From: Alteraquisediminimonas sediminicola
Lineage (GTDB): Bacteria; Pseudomonadota; Alphaproteobacteria; Sphingomonadales; Sphingomonadaceae
Reading direction: 5' to 3'
DNA length: 64,000 nucleotides
Assembly (NCBI RefSeq): GCF_019740335.1
Contig: NZ_JAHXZS010000001.1
Coordinates: 186,001-250,000, forward strand
In this document: in pieces, positions 25,584 to 34,508 of the stretch
How the letters are laid out: each line of letters opens with the position of its first letter
How positions within the stretch are numbered: position 1 is the first letter of the stretch
The notes under the pieces: model-generated
Told to the model about the DNA's origin: nothing
The model's database searches: none
What the model saw: the letters and a program-made list of their open reading frames with translations, nothing else
Position numbers and translations under genes: made by a program

Positions 25584-26221
25584 GAGCATCGCACACTCGG
25601 TTTTGTCTGCGCGCCCCAAGGCTGGTTGCGGATCATGGTATTGGCCTTGGCCGTGAGTGTGTTGCCCCAGCCGATCAGGCTGCCGAGCGGAAACAATCGG
25701 GGCATCGCTATATTGACTTCATAATATACAATATCATCGGGACCACCGAGGCCGTTTGAACCCGTTGAACTGTCATACATCTGGTTATTATTGGCATCCT
25801 CATAGCAATCACCAATATTATAGCTGCCCAATGGCGAAAAATCGGTGGTGATTTTTTCCGGCTTGCCGATATGGCTAATGCTATAAAAGCTTTTTTTCAC
25901 CAAAGTGACTGTCGAACGGGCGGAGGCGATGCCCTTTAACTTATCGGTGACATAAGTATCGACTTGCGTACCTGTCAACTTGCCGACAGAGGCGTTGCGG
26001 GCTGCGGTTTCCAATATGCCACGCGCTGCAACCTCCAGATAAGTCCGATAACCCAGATCGAAAAAGCCCATCAACATCACCATCATGGTTGGCGCGATCA
26101 AAGCAAATTCGATGAGCGTTGCGCCTTTTTTTGCGGTAATCAGGCGGTGGCATGCGTGCAACCGGCGCGATGATGCATAGGTGCTGAGCCAATGGGCGCG
26201 ATAATGTTCGTGCGACTGCAA
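25580..26221 (-). CDS. TadE family pilus assembly protein
   Basis: A 213-residue protein whose KKGATLIEFALIAPTMMVML segment (about residues 31-50) is the classic TadE processing site and membrane helix. The exported part includes YRTYLEVAARGILETAARNASVGKLTG, the common TadE helix, and an acidic loop DCYEDANNNQMYDSSTGSNG that looks like a metal-binding turn. The only clear start is TTG at 26221, with GGGA ten bases upstream; a later TTG near codon 21 is possible. It is a minor pilin in Flp/Tad pili. It lies between the vWA TadG-like gene and a second TadE-like gene. Confidence 0.85.
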   Translation of the reverse strand: MQSHEHYRAHWLSTYASSRRLHACHRLITAKKGATLIEFALIAPTMMVMLMGFFDLGYRTYLEVAARGILETAARNASVGKLTGTQVDTYVTDKLKGIASARSTVTLVKKSFYSISHIGKPEKITTDFSPLGSYNIGDCYEDANNNQMYDSSTGSNGLGGPDDIVYYEVNIAMPRLFPLGSLIGWGNTLTAKANTMIRNQPWGAQTKPSVRCS

Positions 26222-26370
26222 ATGACTGATTCCCGCTACATTACAATTACTAAGGTCAAATCAGTTTATGCCCGATGAAAGGATAATCCATCGGCAAGAA
26301 GCAGGGTTAATATGGTCATATTGATTTGCAGCATGCAGGCGGGCATCAGGTTGTAGGCCAACACGCCAAA

Positions 26371-26405
26371 ATAGGGGCCGGGACATATCAATCTCCCGGC
26401 CCCTA
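26371..26405 (-). terminator. Strong hairpin between the TadG-like and TadE genes
   Basis: ATAGGGGCCGGGA (26371-26383) and TCCCGGCCCCTAT (26393-26405) are perfectly complementary (13 base pairs, 9-base loop). On the minus strand the stem runs into TTTT. It lies 18 bases after the TadG-like stop and would stop or weaken transcription into tadE. Confidence 0.8.
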
Positions 26406-26422
26406 TATTCATCATCCGCAGA

Positions 26423-28078
26423 TCAATTCGAAACGCGCAGCCCGCCGATATTCTTGGCAATGGCCTTGAACTGTTCACGCAGCGCAAGCGAATTGGTCGC
26501 GACCGACGCATGATTCGAGCTGGTCGCGCAATTGGCCAATGATGGGGAGAGCGCGGTGTCAAATGCCACCACCCAGATGGTGATGCCTTTGGCCTTAACG
26601 GCGTTGCAGATCATTTCGAACCGCCGATTATGGATTGCGGTCAAATCGGCATCGTTCGTGTAATTCGGTGCAACTCGCCAGTGTTGTGAGTTGATGCCAT
26701 AGGCGCTGTATATTTTACTATAAGCGGTGAGCTGGCCATCTGTCATCAGCACGATATTACGATTGATATTGAAACCATTTGGCGCGGTTGAATTTTCCGA
26801 GGCGAACAGGCCCGTCCCTGAAATCAGGCGCGCACCCCACATCAATCCTACATCGGTATAAGTACCGCCAAGCGCCGATAGCGAGTCAATATAGTTGTCA
26901 AAGCTGCCCAATCCGCTAGTGTCACCTGCTGGTGTCGCGCTTCGTGAACTATAAGACATTAATTTGCGCGCCTTTTGCGGGCAGACTGCCCATGTATAAT
27001 CAATGTTCCAGCCATCATAGCCGCCGATCCAGAATGTCACTTCAGGCCAATATGGTTGCCATGTGGTATGTGCATCATAGGGAACGAGATCGATATTAAG
27101 ATCATAGGCATTGCTGGGAATGGTCAACGAAGAGCTGGCTGTAATTGTATTGACAGTGTCCCGCTCTTCAATGCATCCAGCCCAAGTTGTCGTAGCTGGT
27201 ACAGGATTATTATTACTATCATTGGGAATGGCATACCACCATACGGGGTTTTCAATAGTTGCACCGGTTCTGTATTGCGTTGTCGATAATGGGTAGTTGT
27301 CGTAATATAAATACGTGTTGGGCGACCACCTTCTGGTTGAATAATAACCATCATCGGACTTCAACCATTCAGGCTTCAGCAAATAACCGACCTTCACCGT
27401 CTGCACATAAGGCACAAAACCGTAACGGATACGGCCATCTGCGTCATTGCCGGGACCAAGGGCGTCGTAAAATGCTTTTGTCGCCAGTTTCAATGACGCC
27501 ATCCGGGTGGTGGTGCCGCCCGCGCCATCGCTGATCGCCGAATCCATCGATCCTGTGGTATCGAGGACGAACATCACATCATTGTTCGGCGTACTCAACG
27601 TGGCTTCACACTTGACGGAAACCGGCAAGCTATTGATATTGAACATTTTCATAATTGTGGTCGGCGCAGTGGTTTTGGCGGTGACGACGACCGTGCTGGT
27701 CGAATTGGGAGAGATGGTAAAACTTGGGGTGAATGCAGATGTCCCCAATGTATTTTGCGGGAAGTTGAAATTGAATATTTTGAGTGCGTCCGCCACATTT
27801 GCCGATGTCAAGGTGCCGCCTGTCATGGCGCGTCGTGCCGCAATCGCGCTGACGTCACAGGCCTGTTGCAGTTGCATTCTGGTGGTATAGCTGCGGGCCA
27901 TATCAATGCCTGCCCCCATCAGGGCGAGCATGGGGATCAGGCTTGCCGCTACGATCATGGCGGTATTAGCCCGCTTATCCCGCGCAAACTGTCGCCACAG
28001 CCCCGGGCATCCTTGCTGAATGGATTGAAGACTGGTGCCAGCATTGGTTTTGCTGCGGTTGAAAAGCTTTTTCAGCAT
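26423..28078 (-). CDS. TadG-like pilus protein with von Willebrand A domain
   Basis: A 551-residue protein. The N-terminus has the TadG motif DKRANTAMIVAASLIPMLALMGAGIDMAR (about residues 34-62), a membrane helix near the prepilin-type processing site. A vWA domain follows: the MIDAS motif VLDTTGSMDS near 180, and later IVLMTDGQ near 455, separated by a large Tyr/Trp-rich insertion. TadG-type proteins anchor or tip Tad pili. The ATG at 28078 is chosen as the start; a TTG eight codons upstream is an alternative, and neither has a well-spaced ribosome site. It is the first gene of the minus-strand set. Confidence 0.82.
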   Translation of the reverse strand: MLKKLFNRSKTNAGTSLQSIQQGCPGLWRQFARDKRANTAMIVAASLIPMLALMGAGIDMARSYTTRMQLQQACDVSAIAARRAMTGGTLTSANVADALKIFNFNFPQNTLGTSAFTPSFTISPNSTSTVVVTAKTTAPTTIMKMFNINSLPVSVKCEATLSTPNNDVMFVLDTTGSMDSAISDGAGGTTTRMASLKLATKAFYDALGPGNDADGRIRYGFVPYVQTVKVGYLLKPEWLKSDDGYYSTRRWSPNTYLYYDNYPLSTTQYRTGATIENPVWWYAIPNDSNNNPVPATTTWAGCIEERDTVNTITASSSLTIPSNAYDLNIDLVPYDAHTTWQPYWPEVTFWIGGYDGWNIDYTWAVCPQKARKLMSYSSRSATPAGDTSGLGSFDNYIDSLSALGGTYTDVGLMWGARLISGTGLFASENSTAPNGFNINRNIVLMTDGQLTAYSKIYSAYGINSQHWRVAPNYTNDADLTAIHNRRFEMICNAVKAKGITIWVVAFDTALSPSLANCATSSNHASVATNSLALREQFKAIAKNIGGLRVSN

Positions 28079-28274
28079 ACGCAAATTACAATTTCCTGCC
28101 AAAATACAATAACAAGCATGTGACCGACTATCACGGATAAGGTATAATATTTTTGAAAATCAGTCGGTTAATGATAGGATAATGCATTGCGCCGTTCGAT
28201 CTTGCGAATGGTGCCATGCAGGTTTTATAGCGGCACCCTAATATTCCTTACCTCGCCCCCGCAATGGAAAAATT

Positions 28275-28937
28275 ATGCAATTCATTGAAATAAGTGAAAA
28301 CTTTGGGGTGGAGCGAGCGTTGATCCTATCCTATTTACCACCTGCCCGCCGGGATGGGGTTGTCGCCATTTGGCAGCTTGATGCGCGGTTGCAGGCATTG
28401 GCGCTGACCACGCGAGAGGCGATGCTGGGCCGGATCAAGCTGCAATGGTGGGCCGATCAATTGGCAAAGCTCGATCGCACGACACCGCCTGCGGAGCCTG
28501 TGCTGGCGGCGATCGCGTTGTCAGGTGAAGGAATTGACCCTGAGGAATTATCCGCGCTCGCCATTGGCTGGCAGCAATTGGTGCAAGAAGGCGAACCAAA
28601 TGACGAGGAACTCGCCGCCTTCGCCGATTTTCGCGGGCGGGCGATGTTCGCCTTGATGGCGGCAGGCGATGTGTCGCCTGCGCCTTTGTTGGTCGATCAT
28701 GGGCCAATATGGGCGCTGGTTGATTTTGCCGGGCAATTGCCTGCGGGCAGCGTCAAGGACCGGGCGATGGCACTGGCTGCGCGATTATTGCCAGCACAAG
28801 GCCCGGGGCGTTTGCCAAGGTCGCAGCGCGCAGTGGGGACGCTCGCATGGCTTGCCCGCCGGGATGTGCAGAATGTCGGGGATAGCGCATTTGCCCGCGT
28901 GTGCCGCATGGCGTGGCATCGGATGAGCGGATATTGA
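28275..28937 (+). CDS. Squalene/phytoene synthase-family protein, short
   Basis: A 220-residue protein related to the trans-isoprenyl diphosphate synthase family: YLPPARRDGVVAIWQLDARL near residue 15 and MLGRIKLQWWADQL near 50 match the N-terminal helices of phytoene/squalene synthase-like proteins (NDUFAF6-type). The second aspartate-rich motif expected of true synthases is not evident, and the protein is shorter than real enzymes (about 280-350), so catalysis is doubtful. In sphingomonads similar short proteins are annotated only by family. The gene stands between divergent Tad genes and an EF-hand gene. Confidence 0.7.
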   Translation: MQFIEISENFGVERALILSYLPPARRDGVVAIWQLDARLQALALTTREAMLGRIKLQWWADQLAKLDRTTPPAEPVLAAIALSGEGIDPEELSALAIGWQQLVQEGEPNDEELAAFADFRGRAMFALMAAGDVSPAPLLVDHGPIWALVDFAGQLPAGSVKDRAMALAARLLPAQGPGRLPRSQRAVGTLAWLARRDVQNVGDSAFARVCRMAWHRMSGY

Positions 28938-29004
28938 GGATGATTGCGTATAAATCTGCTTTGTCATAGAGTTAAGCCATTGTTCGCGTACTGGAGTTCG
29001 TGCG

Positions 29005-29484
29005 ATGTGGCGTTTTCTTGCTGGTGGCGGGGCGGTAATCTGCCTGATGGCGGCGGGGTTCTTCTTTTGGCAGGGAAATGCACGGCCACAGCCTGTAAGT
29101 CTGCTGGCAATGACGCCGCCACCGCCAAAAATGGACGCGCCTGCACCGCTGGAAACACCCGAGGCCAGCCCGATCAGTCGGGAAGAAAAACGCTTCAAAC
29201 GTTATGATCGCGACCGCAATGGCTTGGTCACGCGTCCGGAATATCTGATGAGCCGCCAGAAAGCGTTCGCCAAACTCGATACTGATCGGGATGGCAAGCT
29301 CAGCCTTGTGGAATATGCGGTCAAGACGAGCGCCAAATTCACCGCCGCCGATGGCGACAAATCGGGTGGGCTGAACCTGACCGAGTTCGCCAAGACAGCA
29401 GCAAAGCGCAGTACCAAGTCGAAAACGCCCCGCTGCCCTCCCGCCCACACACGCAATGCGCGCGATGAGGAGGAGGGGGGCTAG
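29005..29484 (+). CDS. Exported EF-hand calcium-binding protein
   Basis: A 159-residue protein. An N-terminal hydrophobic segment (about residues 4-22, FLAGGGAVICLMAAGFFFW) acts as a signal or anchor, then a Pro-rich linker. Three EF-hand loops follow: DRDRNGLVTRPE, DTDRDGKLSLVE and DGDKSGGLNLTE, each with the 1-3-5-12 acidic pattern. The protein probably binds calcium in the periplasm or at the membrane. Partners are unknown. It converges on map with only three bases between stop codons. Confidence 0.85.
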   Translation: MWRFLAGGGAVICLMAAGFFFWQGNARPQPVSLLAMTPPPPKMDAPAPLETPEASPISREEKRFKRYDRDRNGLVTRPEYLMSRQKAFAKLDTDRDGKLSLVEYAVKTSAKFTAADGDKSGGLNLTEFAKTAAKRSTKSKTPRCPPAHTRNARDEEEGG

Positions 29485-29487
29485 GGA

Positions 29488-30309
29488 TTAAAACGGTCTA
29501 TCAAGACCTTTCAGGCTTTTGGTGAAGATTTCGCAGCCTGTGTCGGTGATTCCGATCGTGTGTTCGAACTGCGCCGAAAGCGAGCGGTCGCGGGCTACAG
29601 CCGTCCAGCCATCGTCCAGCACCTTTACCTCGGGCCGGCCAATGTTGATCATCGGTTCGATGGTGAAGAACATACCGGGCTTGATTTCAGGCCCGGTGCC
29701 GGGGCGTCCGAAATGCAGCACTTCCGGTGCATCATGGAACAGTCGGCCAATGCCATGGCCGCAGAAATCGCGGACCACGCCATAGCGATGCTTTTCGGCA
29801 TGGACCTGAATGGCATGGCCGATATCGCCCATATGATTGCCCGGCTTTGCCTGTTCGATGCCGAGCATCAGGCATTCATAGGTCACTTCGACCAATCGGC
29901 GCGCCTTGATCGCGACATCGCCGACGAGATAGGTCCGATTGCAATCGCCATGCCAGCCATCAAGGATCGACGTCACGTCGACATTGACGATATCGCCTTC
30001 CTTCAACACCTTCGGCCCCGGAATGCCATGGCAAATGACATGGTTGATCGAGGTGCAGCAGCTATGGGTAAAGCCGCGATAATTCAGGGTCGCCGGGATC
30101 GCGCCCGCCTCCAACGTCAACCGCCGGACGATGTCGTCGATCTCCTCGGTGGTGATGCCGGGTGCGATGACAGGGACCAACGCGTCTAGGATTTCCGCAG
30201 AAATCCGTCCAACTTTGCGCATGCCTTCAAAGGCGGCGGCGTTGTAAAGCTTGATCGCGCCGGACCGGCTTTGCTTGCCCTCATCGGTGATAAATTCATA
30301 TTGTGCCAT
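29488..30309 (-). CDS. map: Methionine aminopeptidase
   Basis: A 273-residue type I enzyme that removes N-terminal methionine from new proteins. The conserved metal ligands sit in SINHVICHGIPG, NVDVTSILDGWHGDCNRTY, RDFCGHGIG and MFFTIEPMINIG, and the last glutamate in AQFEHTIGIT. The length is typical for alphaproteobacterial Map. It is divergent from the CinA N-domain gene, with 49 bases between the starts. Confidence 0.97.
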   Translation of the reverse strand: MAQYEFITDEGKQSRSGAIKLYNAAAFEGMRKVGRISAEILDALVPVIAPGITTEEIDDIVRRLTLEAGAIPATLNYRGFTHSCCTSINHVICHGIPGPKVLKEGDIVNVDVTSILDGWHGDCNRTYLVGDVAIKARRLVEVTYECLMLGIEQAKPGNHMGDIGHAIQVHAEKHRYGVVRDFCGHGIGRLFHDAPEVLHFGRPGTGPEIKPGMFFTIEPMINIGRPEVKVLDDGWTAVARDRSLSAQFEHTIGITDTGCEIFTKSLKGLDRPF

Positions 30310-30358
30310 GGCGCTGGGCTATAGCGAAAGCCTCGCATTGCCGCTATGGATTTTTCCC

Positions 30359-31132
30359 ATGACAAAAGAACGCATCTGGACTGCCGCCCTGATCATCATT
30401 GGCGACGAGATTTTGTCGGGTCGTACCCAGGACAAGAATATCAGCCAAATCGCGGTCTGGCTCAATATTCAGGGCATTCGCCTGAAAGAGGTGCGGGTGG
30501 TCGCGGACGTCGAAAGCGCGATTGTCGAGGCAGTGAACAGTCTGCGGGTGAAGCATGACTATCTCTTCACCACCGGCGGCATCGGACCAACCCATGACGA
30601 TATTACCGTCGATGCGATTGCAGCGGCCTTGGGTGTCGCGGTCGTCGTGCATCCGGATGCCGAGAAGATCCTGCATGATTATTATGAAACGCGTGGTGGC
30701 CTGACCGAGGCACGGCTCCGCATGGCGCGCGTGCCGCAAGGGGCAGAGCTGATCGAAAACAAGGTGTCGGGCGCGCCCGGCATTCGCGCGGGCAATATCT
30801 TCATCATGGCAGGCGTGCCCGGTATTACCGCGATGATGCTCGATGGCCTCAACGGCAAATTGGAGGGCGGCATGCCCTTATTGTCCGACACTTTGGGTTG
30901 CTGGGTCGCGGAAAGCGAAGTGGCGGACCTGTTGGCAAAGACCGAGCGAACCCATGAGGGATGTCAGATCGGCAGCTATCCATTTTTCCGTGAGGGCCGG
31001 GTCGGCGCGAATTTCGTTATTCGTTCGACCGATCATGATCGACTGAACAAATGCATGCTGCACCTGGCAGACGGTTTGACGGCGCTTGGCTATCCGAGCG
31101 AATTTGGCGGCATTTCTCCGATTAGCGGTTGA
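30359..31132 (+). CDS. CinA N-terminal (molybdopterin-binding-like) domain protein
   Basis: A 257-residue protein matching the competence/damage-inducible CinA N-domain: TAALIIIGDEILSGRTQDKN at the start, TTGGIGPTHDDITVDAIAAALG near residue 70, and APGIRAGNIFIMAGVPGI near 140. It lacks the C-terminal NMN deamidase domain, which is encoded separately at 53588-54118. The family hydrolyses ADP-ribose-type compounds in some bacteria. The ATG at 30359 begins the conserved part; the upstream open frame overlaps the map promoter region. Confidence 0.9.
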   Translation: MTKERIWTAALIIIGDEILSGRTQDKNISQIAVWLNIQGIRLKEVRVVADVESAIVEAVNSLRVKHDYLFTTGGIGPTHDDITVDAIAAALGVAVVVHPDAEKILHDYYETRGGLTEARLRMARVPQGAELIENKVSGAPGIRAGNIFIMAGVPGITAMMLDGLNGKLEGGMPLLSDTLGCWVAESEVADLLAKTERTHEGCQIGSYPFFREGRVGANFVIRSTDHDRLNKCMLHLADGLTALGYPSEFGGISPISG

Positions 31133-31459
31133 TGCTGGAAGGCGATAACGCATGATGGCGGGGCCTTACTGCTGGCCAGCCATGATGGCGTACCGATTCA
31201 TGAATCGGCATCTGTAACCAGTATTTAAGCAATCGATTCTATTTCCCCACTACGGATGTGGTGATTCATAGGCTTATGAATGCCTGATGAACCGATCGGC
31301 GCGATCTCAAAATCACGCAAACGTCCGGGAAAGCTAAAAAATGCATCGAATTAATGCCGCAATGCGTCATTTTCCCGTTGCAAGGCTTAATCCCTATCAT
31401 TATGGGGGACTTTAGGAGACGGCGTTGGGCCGGTTCTCCATATTCCTGGGAGCTGACCT
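31133..31459. other. Non-coding stretch with palindromes and clustered GANTC sites
   Basis: No gene is seen in these 327 bases. There is a perfect 16-base palindrome CCGATTCATGAATCGG (31193-31208) and a second dyad, ATTCATA/TATGAAT (31264-31270, 31275-31281). Four GANTC sequences (31195, 31202, 31235, 31263) fall within 73 bases. A bulged hairpin (31415-31439) lies just before the ribosome site of the small lipoprotein gene. The region is probably its promoter and leader. Confidence 0.6.
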
Positions 31460-31699
31460 ATGAACAAATTTGCTTTCGCGGTTGCCGCCGCTGGCCTGAT
31501 GACCCTCGCAGCTTGCAACAAGGCTGAAGAAGCTAACGTTGTTGATGCGAACGCCGCTGAAGTCGTCGCTGAAGACGCTAACGCTGTTGATGCAAACGCT
31601 GCTGAAGCTGTTGATGCAAACGCTGCTGAAGCTGCTCCGGCTGCTGATGCCAACGCTGCTGAAGCTCCGGCTGCCGGCAACGCTGCTGCTGCCGAATAA
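31460..31699 (+). CDS. Small alanine-rich lipoprotein
   Basis: A 79-residue precursor. The signal peptide ends in the lipobox TLAAC (Cys19). The mature part is nearly all Ala, Glu, Asp, Asn and Val, in repeats of VDANAAEA. A 24-base unit is repeated exactly at 31586-31609 and 31610-31633. Alanine is coded mostly by GCT, unlike the GCG/GCC-rich neighbours, which often marks strongly expressed genes. GGGAG eight bases before the ATG is a good ribosome site, and a strong terminator follows. It is probably an abundant envelope lipoprotein; no family is recognised. Confidence 0.85.
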   Translation: MNKFAFAVAAAGLMTLAACNKAEEANVVDANAAEVVAEDANAVDANAAEAVDANAAEAAPAADANAAEAPAAGNAAAAE

Positions 31700-31746
31700 T
31701 TTCGGATTGCAGAGCGCCTCACTCTTCTGAGTGAGACGAGCTAGAG

Positions 31747-31784
31747 ACGGGCGCTATTCCTACGGGAATGGCGCCCGTTTTCAT
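31747..31784 (+). terminator. Rho-independent terminator after the small lipoprotein gene
   Basis: ACGGGCGCTATTCC (31747-31760) pairs with GGAATGGCGCCCGT (31765-31778), with one G-U pair and a TACG loop, followed by TTTTC. A smaller CTCACT/AGTGAG hairpin lies just upstream. Confidence 0.9.
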
Positions 31785-31931
31785 TTGGGCTTAGCATTGA
31801 TCCCTGCTGATGCACGATTACCCGTACCATTGGCTGATAAGGGCTTGTTGCTTGTGCAACTTGGTCCATGATGCGCTATAAAACGCACAGACGCACAATA
31901 AGGTCGCCGTAATCCATCAGAGAGGATGTTC

Positions 31932-34508
31932 ATGGCCAAGCCGAGCGTTGCAGATCTGCCATATTGGGCGACATCATTGGAAGATGTGGCAGCGTCCATG
32001 GGTGGGGATTTGGCCGGGCTGTCATCCCCAAAAGCGGCGGCGCAGCTCGCACTTTTAGGCCCAAATAGCGTCGAAGATGATTCCCGACTAAGCGTCTTGC
32101 GACTGCTGCTGCGGCAGTTTGAAAGCCCTTTGGTGCTGATCCTGATCTTCGCGGCGGCCATTTCGCTATTGTTGCAGGAATGGATCGATGCGGGGATCAT
32201 CCTCGCGATTGTGTTGGGCAGCACTTTACTCGGCTTTTTTCAGGAGTTTCGCGCCTCGAATGCGATAGCGGCGCTGCGTAATCGGCTCGCGCTTAATACC
32301 CGTGTGATCCGCGATGGGCTGGAAAAGACCGTCCCCGTCACCGAAATTGTGCCGGGCGACATCATTCTTTTATCCGCCGGTAACCTGATTCCGGCGGATG
32401 GGCTGGTGATCGAGACAAAGGATTTCCTCGTCAGCGAAGCGAGTATGACCGGCGAATCCTACCCGGTGGAAAAGCGTCCGGGCGTGGTCGCCGTCGATGC
32501 GGGGCTCAATGCGCGCAGTAATATGGTGTTTCTGGGCGCGTCGGTGCGTAGCGGCACCGCGAAAATGCTGGCGGTCGCGACCGGGCGACATACAGAATTC
32601 GGCGCGATTGCAGCGCGATTGCGCGCGCGAGAGCCGGAAACTGACTTTGCGCGGGGGGTGCGGCACTTCGGCTATCTGCTGATCCGCGTGATGATTCTGA
32701 TCGTGATTTTTGTCCTGACCGCCAATTTGCTGATTGGTCGCCCGGTTATCGAATCCCTGTTATTTGCGGTCGCGCTCTCAGTCGGCCTGTCGCCGGAACT
32801 CTTGCCCGCCATCGTCAGCGTGACCTTGTCGGCGGGGGCTCGGGCGATGGGCAAGCGCGGCGTGATCGTGCGGCGGCTCGAAGCCATCGAGAATTTCGGC
32901 AGCATGGACATATTATGCACCGACAAGACGGGGACACTGACTGAAGGGACGATCATCCTCCAAGAGGTGCTGGATGCGGCGCAGCAGCCCTCTGACGGGG
33001 TGAAGCAACTCGCATTCCTGAATGCGGCATTTGAGACGGGGATCGAAAACCCGCTCGATATGGCGATCATGCAAGCCGGGAAAAGCGCGGGGCTGACCAC
33101 CGCCGGTTTCACGAAAATCGACGAAATTCCTTATGATTTTCAGCGGCGGCGGCTGACTGTCATGCTGGCGGCGGAGGCTGATCCAACGCAGCATGTCATC
33201 ATCACCAAAGGGGCCTTTGCCAATATTCTCGACATCTGCAATTTGGTTGAACAGGGCGGCAAGAATATCCCACTCGATCCCGCAGGCCGGGCCGCGTTGG
33301 AAGAGGTGGTGAAGCAAAAGGGCGGCGAGGGCTTTCGCGCGCTGGCCGTCGCGACGAGAATTGTCCCGACAGCGGCGCATCATGGCCGCGAAGTCGAAGC
33401 CGAGATGGTGTTTCGCGGTTTCCTCATCTTTTTCGATCCGCCCAAGGCCGAGGCGGCGGATGCGATCCGCCATTTGGCGCGGCTCGGGATTCGCATCAAG
33501 GTCATCAGCGGGGATAATCGCTATGTCACGGCGCATCTGGCGCAGGCAGTCGGGCTGGATGCCAATGCGATGCTGACCGGCGAGCAGCTCTCCAAGCTGA
33601 AGGACGAGGCGCTGTGGCATCTTGCGCCGCGCACTGATTTGTTCGTCGAAATCGACCCGCAGCAAAAGGAACGCATCGTCCGCGCCTTGCAATCTACGGG
33701 CCATAGCGTCGGTTATCTGGGGGATGGGATCAATGATGCGCCCGCGCTCCATGCGGCGGATGTCGGCATTTCGGTTGAACAGGCTGTCGATGTGGCACGC
33801 GATAGCGCCGATATTATCTTGTTGAGCCGCGATCTCGATGTGCTGCGGGTGGGGGTGGAGGAAGGGCGACAGACCTTTGCCAATACGCTCAAATATATCT
33901 CGATCACCACCAGCGCGAATTTTGGCAATATGATCAGCATGGGCTTGGCGACGCCGTTGCTGCCGTTTCTGCCCTTGGCCGCCAAACAGATTTTGCTCAA
34001 CAATTTCCTGTCCGACCTGCCCTCCATGGCGATTTCGAGCGACAATGTTGATCCGGACCGGATTTCAGCGCCGCAACGTTGGGACATCAAGGAAATTCGG
34101 CGCTTTATGATCGTGTTTGGGTTGATCAGTTCGATCTTCGACATCGTGACTTTTGCGATGCTGTTGCGCGTGTTTCATGCGGGCGAGGCGGTATTTCAGA
34201 CGTCTTGGTTCCTGATTTCTCTGCTGACAGAATTGGCGGTGGTCCTGATTCTGCGGACCCGTGGCAGCGCTTTTCGCAGTCGGCCAAGCGCATTGCTCTT
34301 ATGGTCAACACTGGCCGCCGTGATCGCGACATTGGCGATTCCATTTCTGGGTAGTTTGAGCCGCGCCTTCGGCTTTGTTCCACTCACCTTATCCGAGATG
34401 GTAACGGTGGGGTGCATCCTTATCAGCTATATTATAGCCACCGAATTGGCCAAGAGATGGTTTTACCGCCGCGTAACACGCGCAATATCAGGATCGGGTC
34501 GGGGGTGA
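31932..34508 (+). CDS. P-type ATPase, magnesium-translocating (MgtA-like, P3B)
   Basis: An 858-residue P-type ATPase with the actuator motif MTGESYPVEKR, the phosphorylation motif CTDKTGTLTEGT and the hinge GDGINDAPALHAADVG. ALSVGLSPELLPAIVSVTLSAGA in the fourth membrane helix is the P3B (MgtA/MgtB) signature rather than that of Ca2+ or heavy-metal pumps. It probably imports Mg2+. The start MAKPSVADLPYW at 31932 has GAGAGG at proper distance; the ATG two codons upstream sits directly on that site. The next gene starts at its stop (GTGA). No Mg2+-sensing leader was recognised upstream. Confidence 0.9.
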   Translation: MAKPSVADLPYWATSLEDVAASMGGDLAGLSSPKAAAQLALLGPNSVEDDSRLSVLRLLLRQFESPLVLILIFAAAISLLLQEWIDAGIILAIVLGSTLLGFFQEFRASNAIAALRNRLALNTRVIRDGLEKTVPVTEIVPGDIILLSAGNLIPADGLVIETKDFLVSEASMTGESYPVEKRPGVVAVDAGLNARSNMVFLGASVRSGTAKMLAVATGRHTEFGAIAARLRAREPETDFARGVRHFGYLLIRVMILIVIFVLTANLLIGRPVIESLLFAVALSVGLSPELLPAIVSVTLSAGARAMGKRGVIVRRLEAIENFGSMDILCTDKTGTLTEGTIILQEVLDAAQQPSDGVKQLAFLNAAFETGIENPLDMAIMQAGKSAGLTTAGFTKIDEIPYDFQRRRLTVMLAAEADPTQHVIITKGAFANILDICNLVEQGGKNIPLDPAGRAALEEVVKQKGGEGFRALAVATRIVPTAAHHGREVEAEMVFRGFLIFFDPPKAEAADAIRHLARLGIRIKVISGDNRYVTAHLAQAVGLDANAMLTGEQLSKLKDEALWHLAPRTDLFVEIDPQQKERIVRALQSTGHSVGYLGDGINDAPALHAADVGISVEQAVDVARDSADIILLSRDLDVLRVGVEEGRQTFANTLKYISITTSANFGNMISMGLATPLLPFLPLAAKQILLNNFLSDLPSMAISSDNVDPDRISAPQRWDIKEIRRFMIVFGLISSIFDIVTFAMLLRVFHAGEAVFQTSWFLISLLTELAVVLILRTRGSAFRSRPSALLLWSTLAAVIATLAIPFLGSLSRAFGFVPLTLSEMVTVGCILISYIIATELAKRWFYRRVTRAISGSGRG

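Noticed and set aside
31460-31699. Small repeat ORF dismissed as low-complexity noise
   Set aside because: The noise idea was dropped: lipobox, ribosome site, codon bias and terminator together support a real gene.
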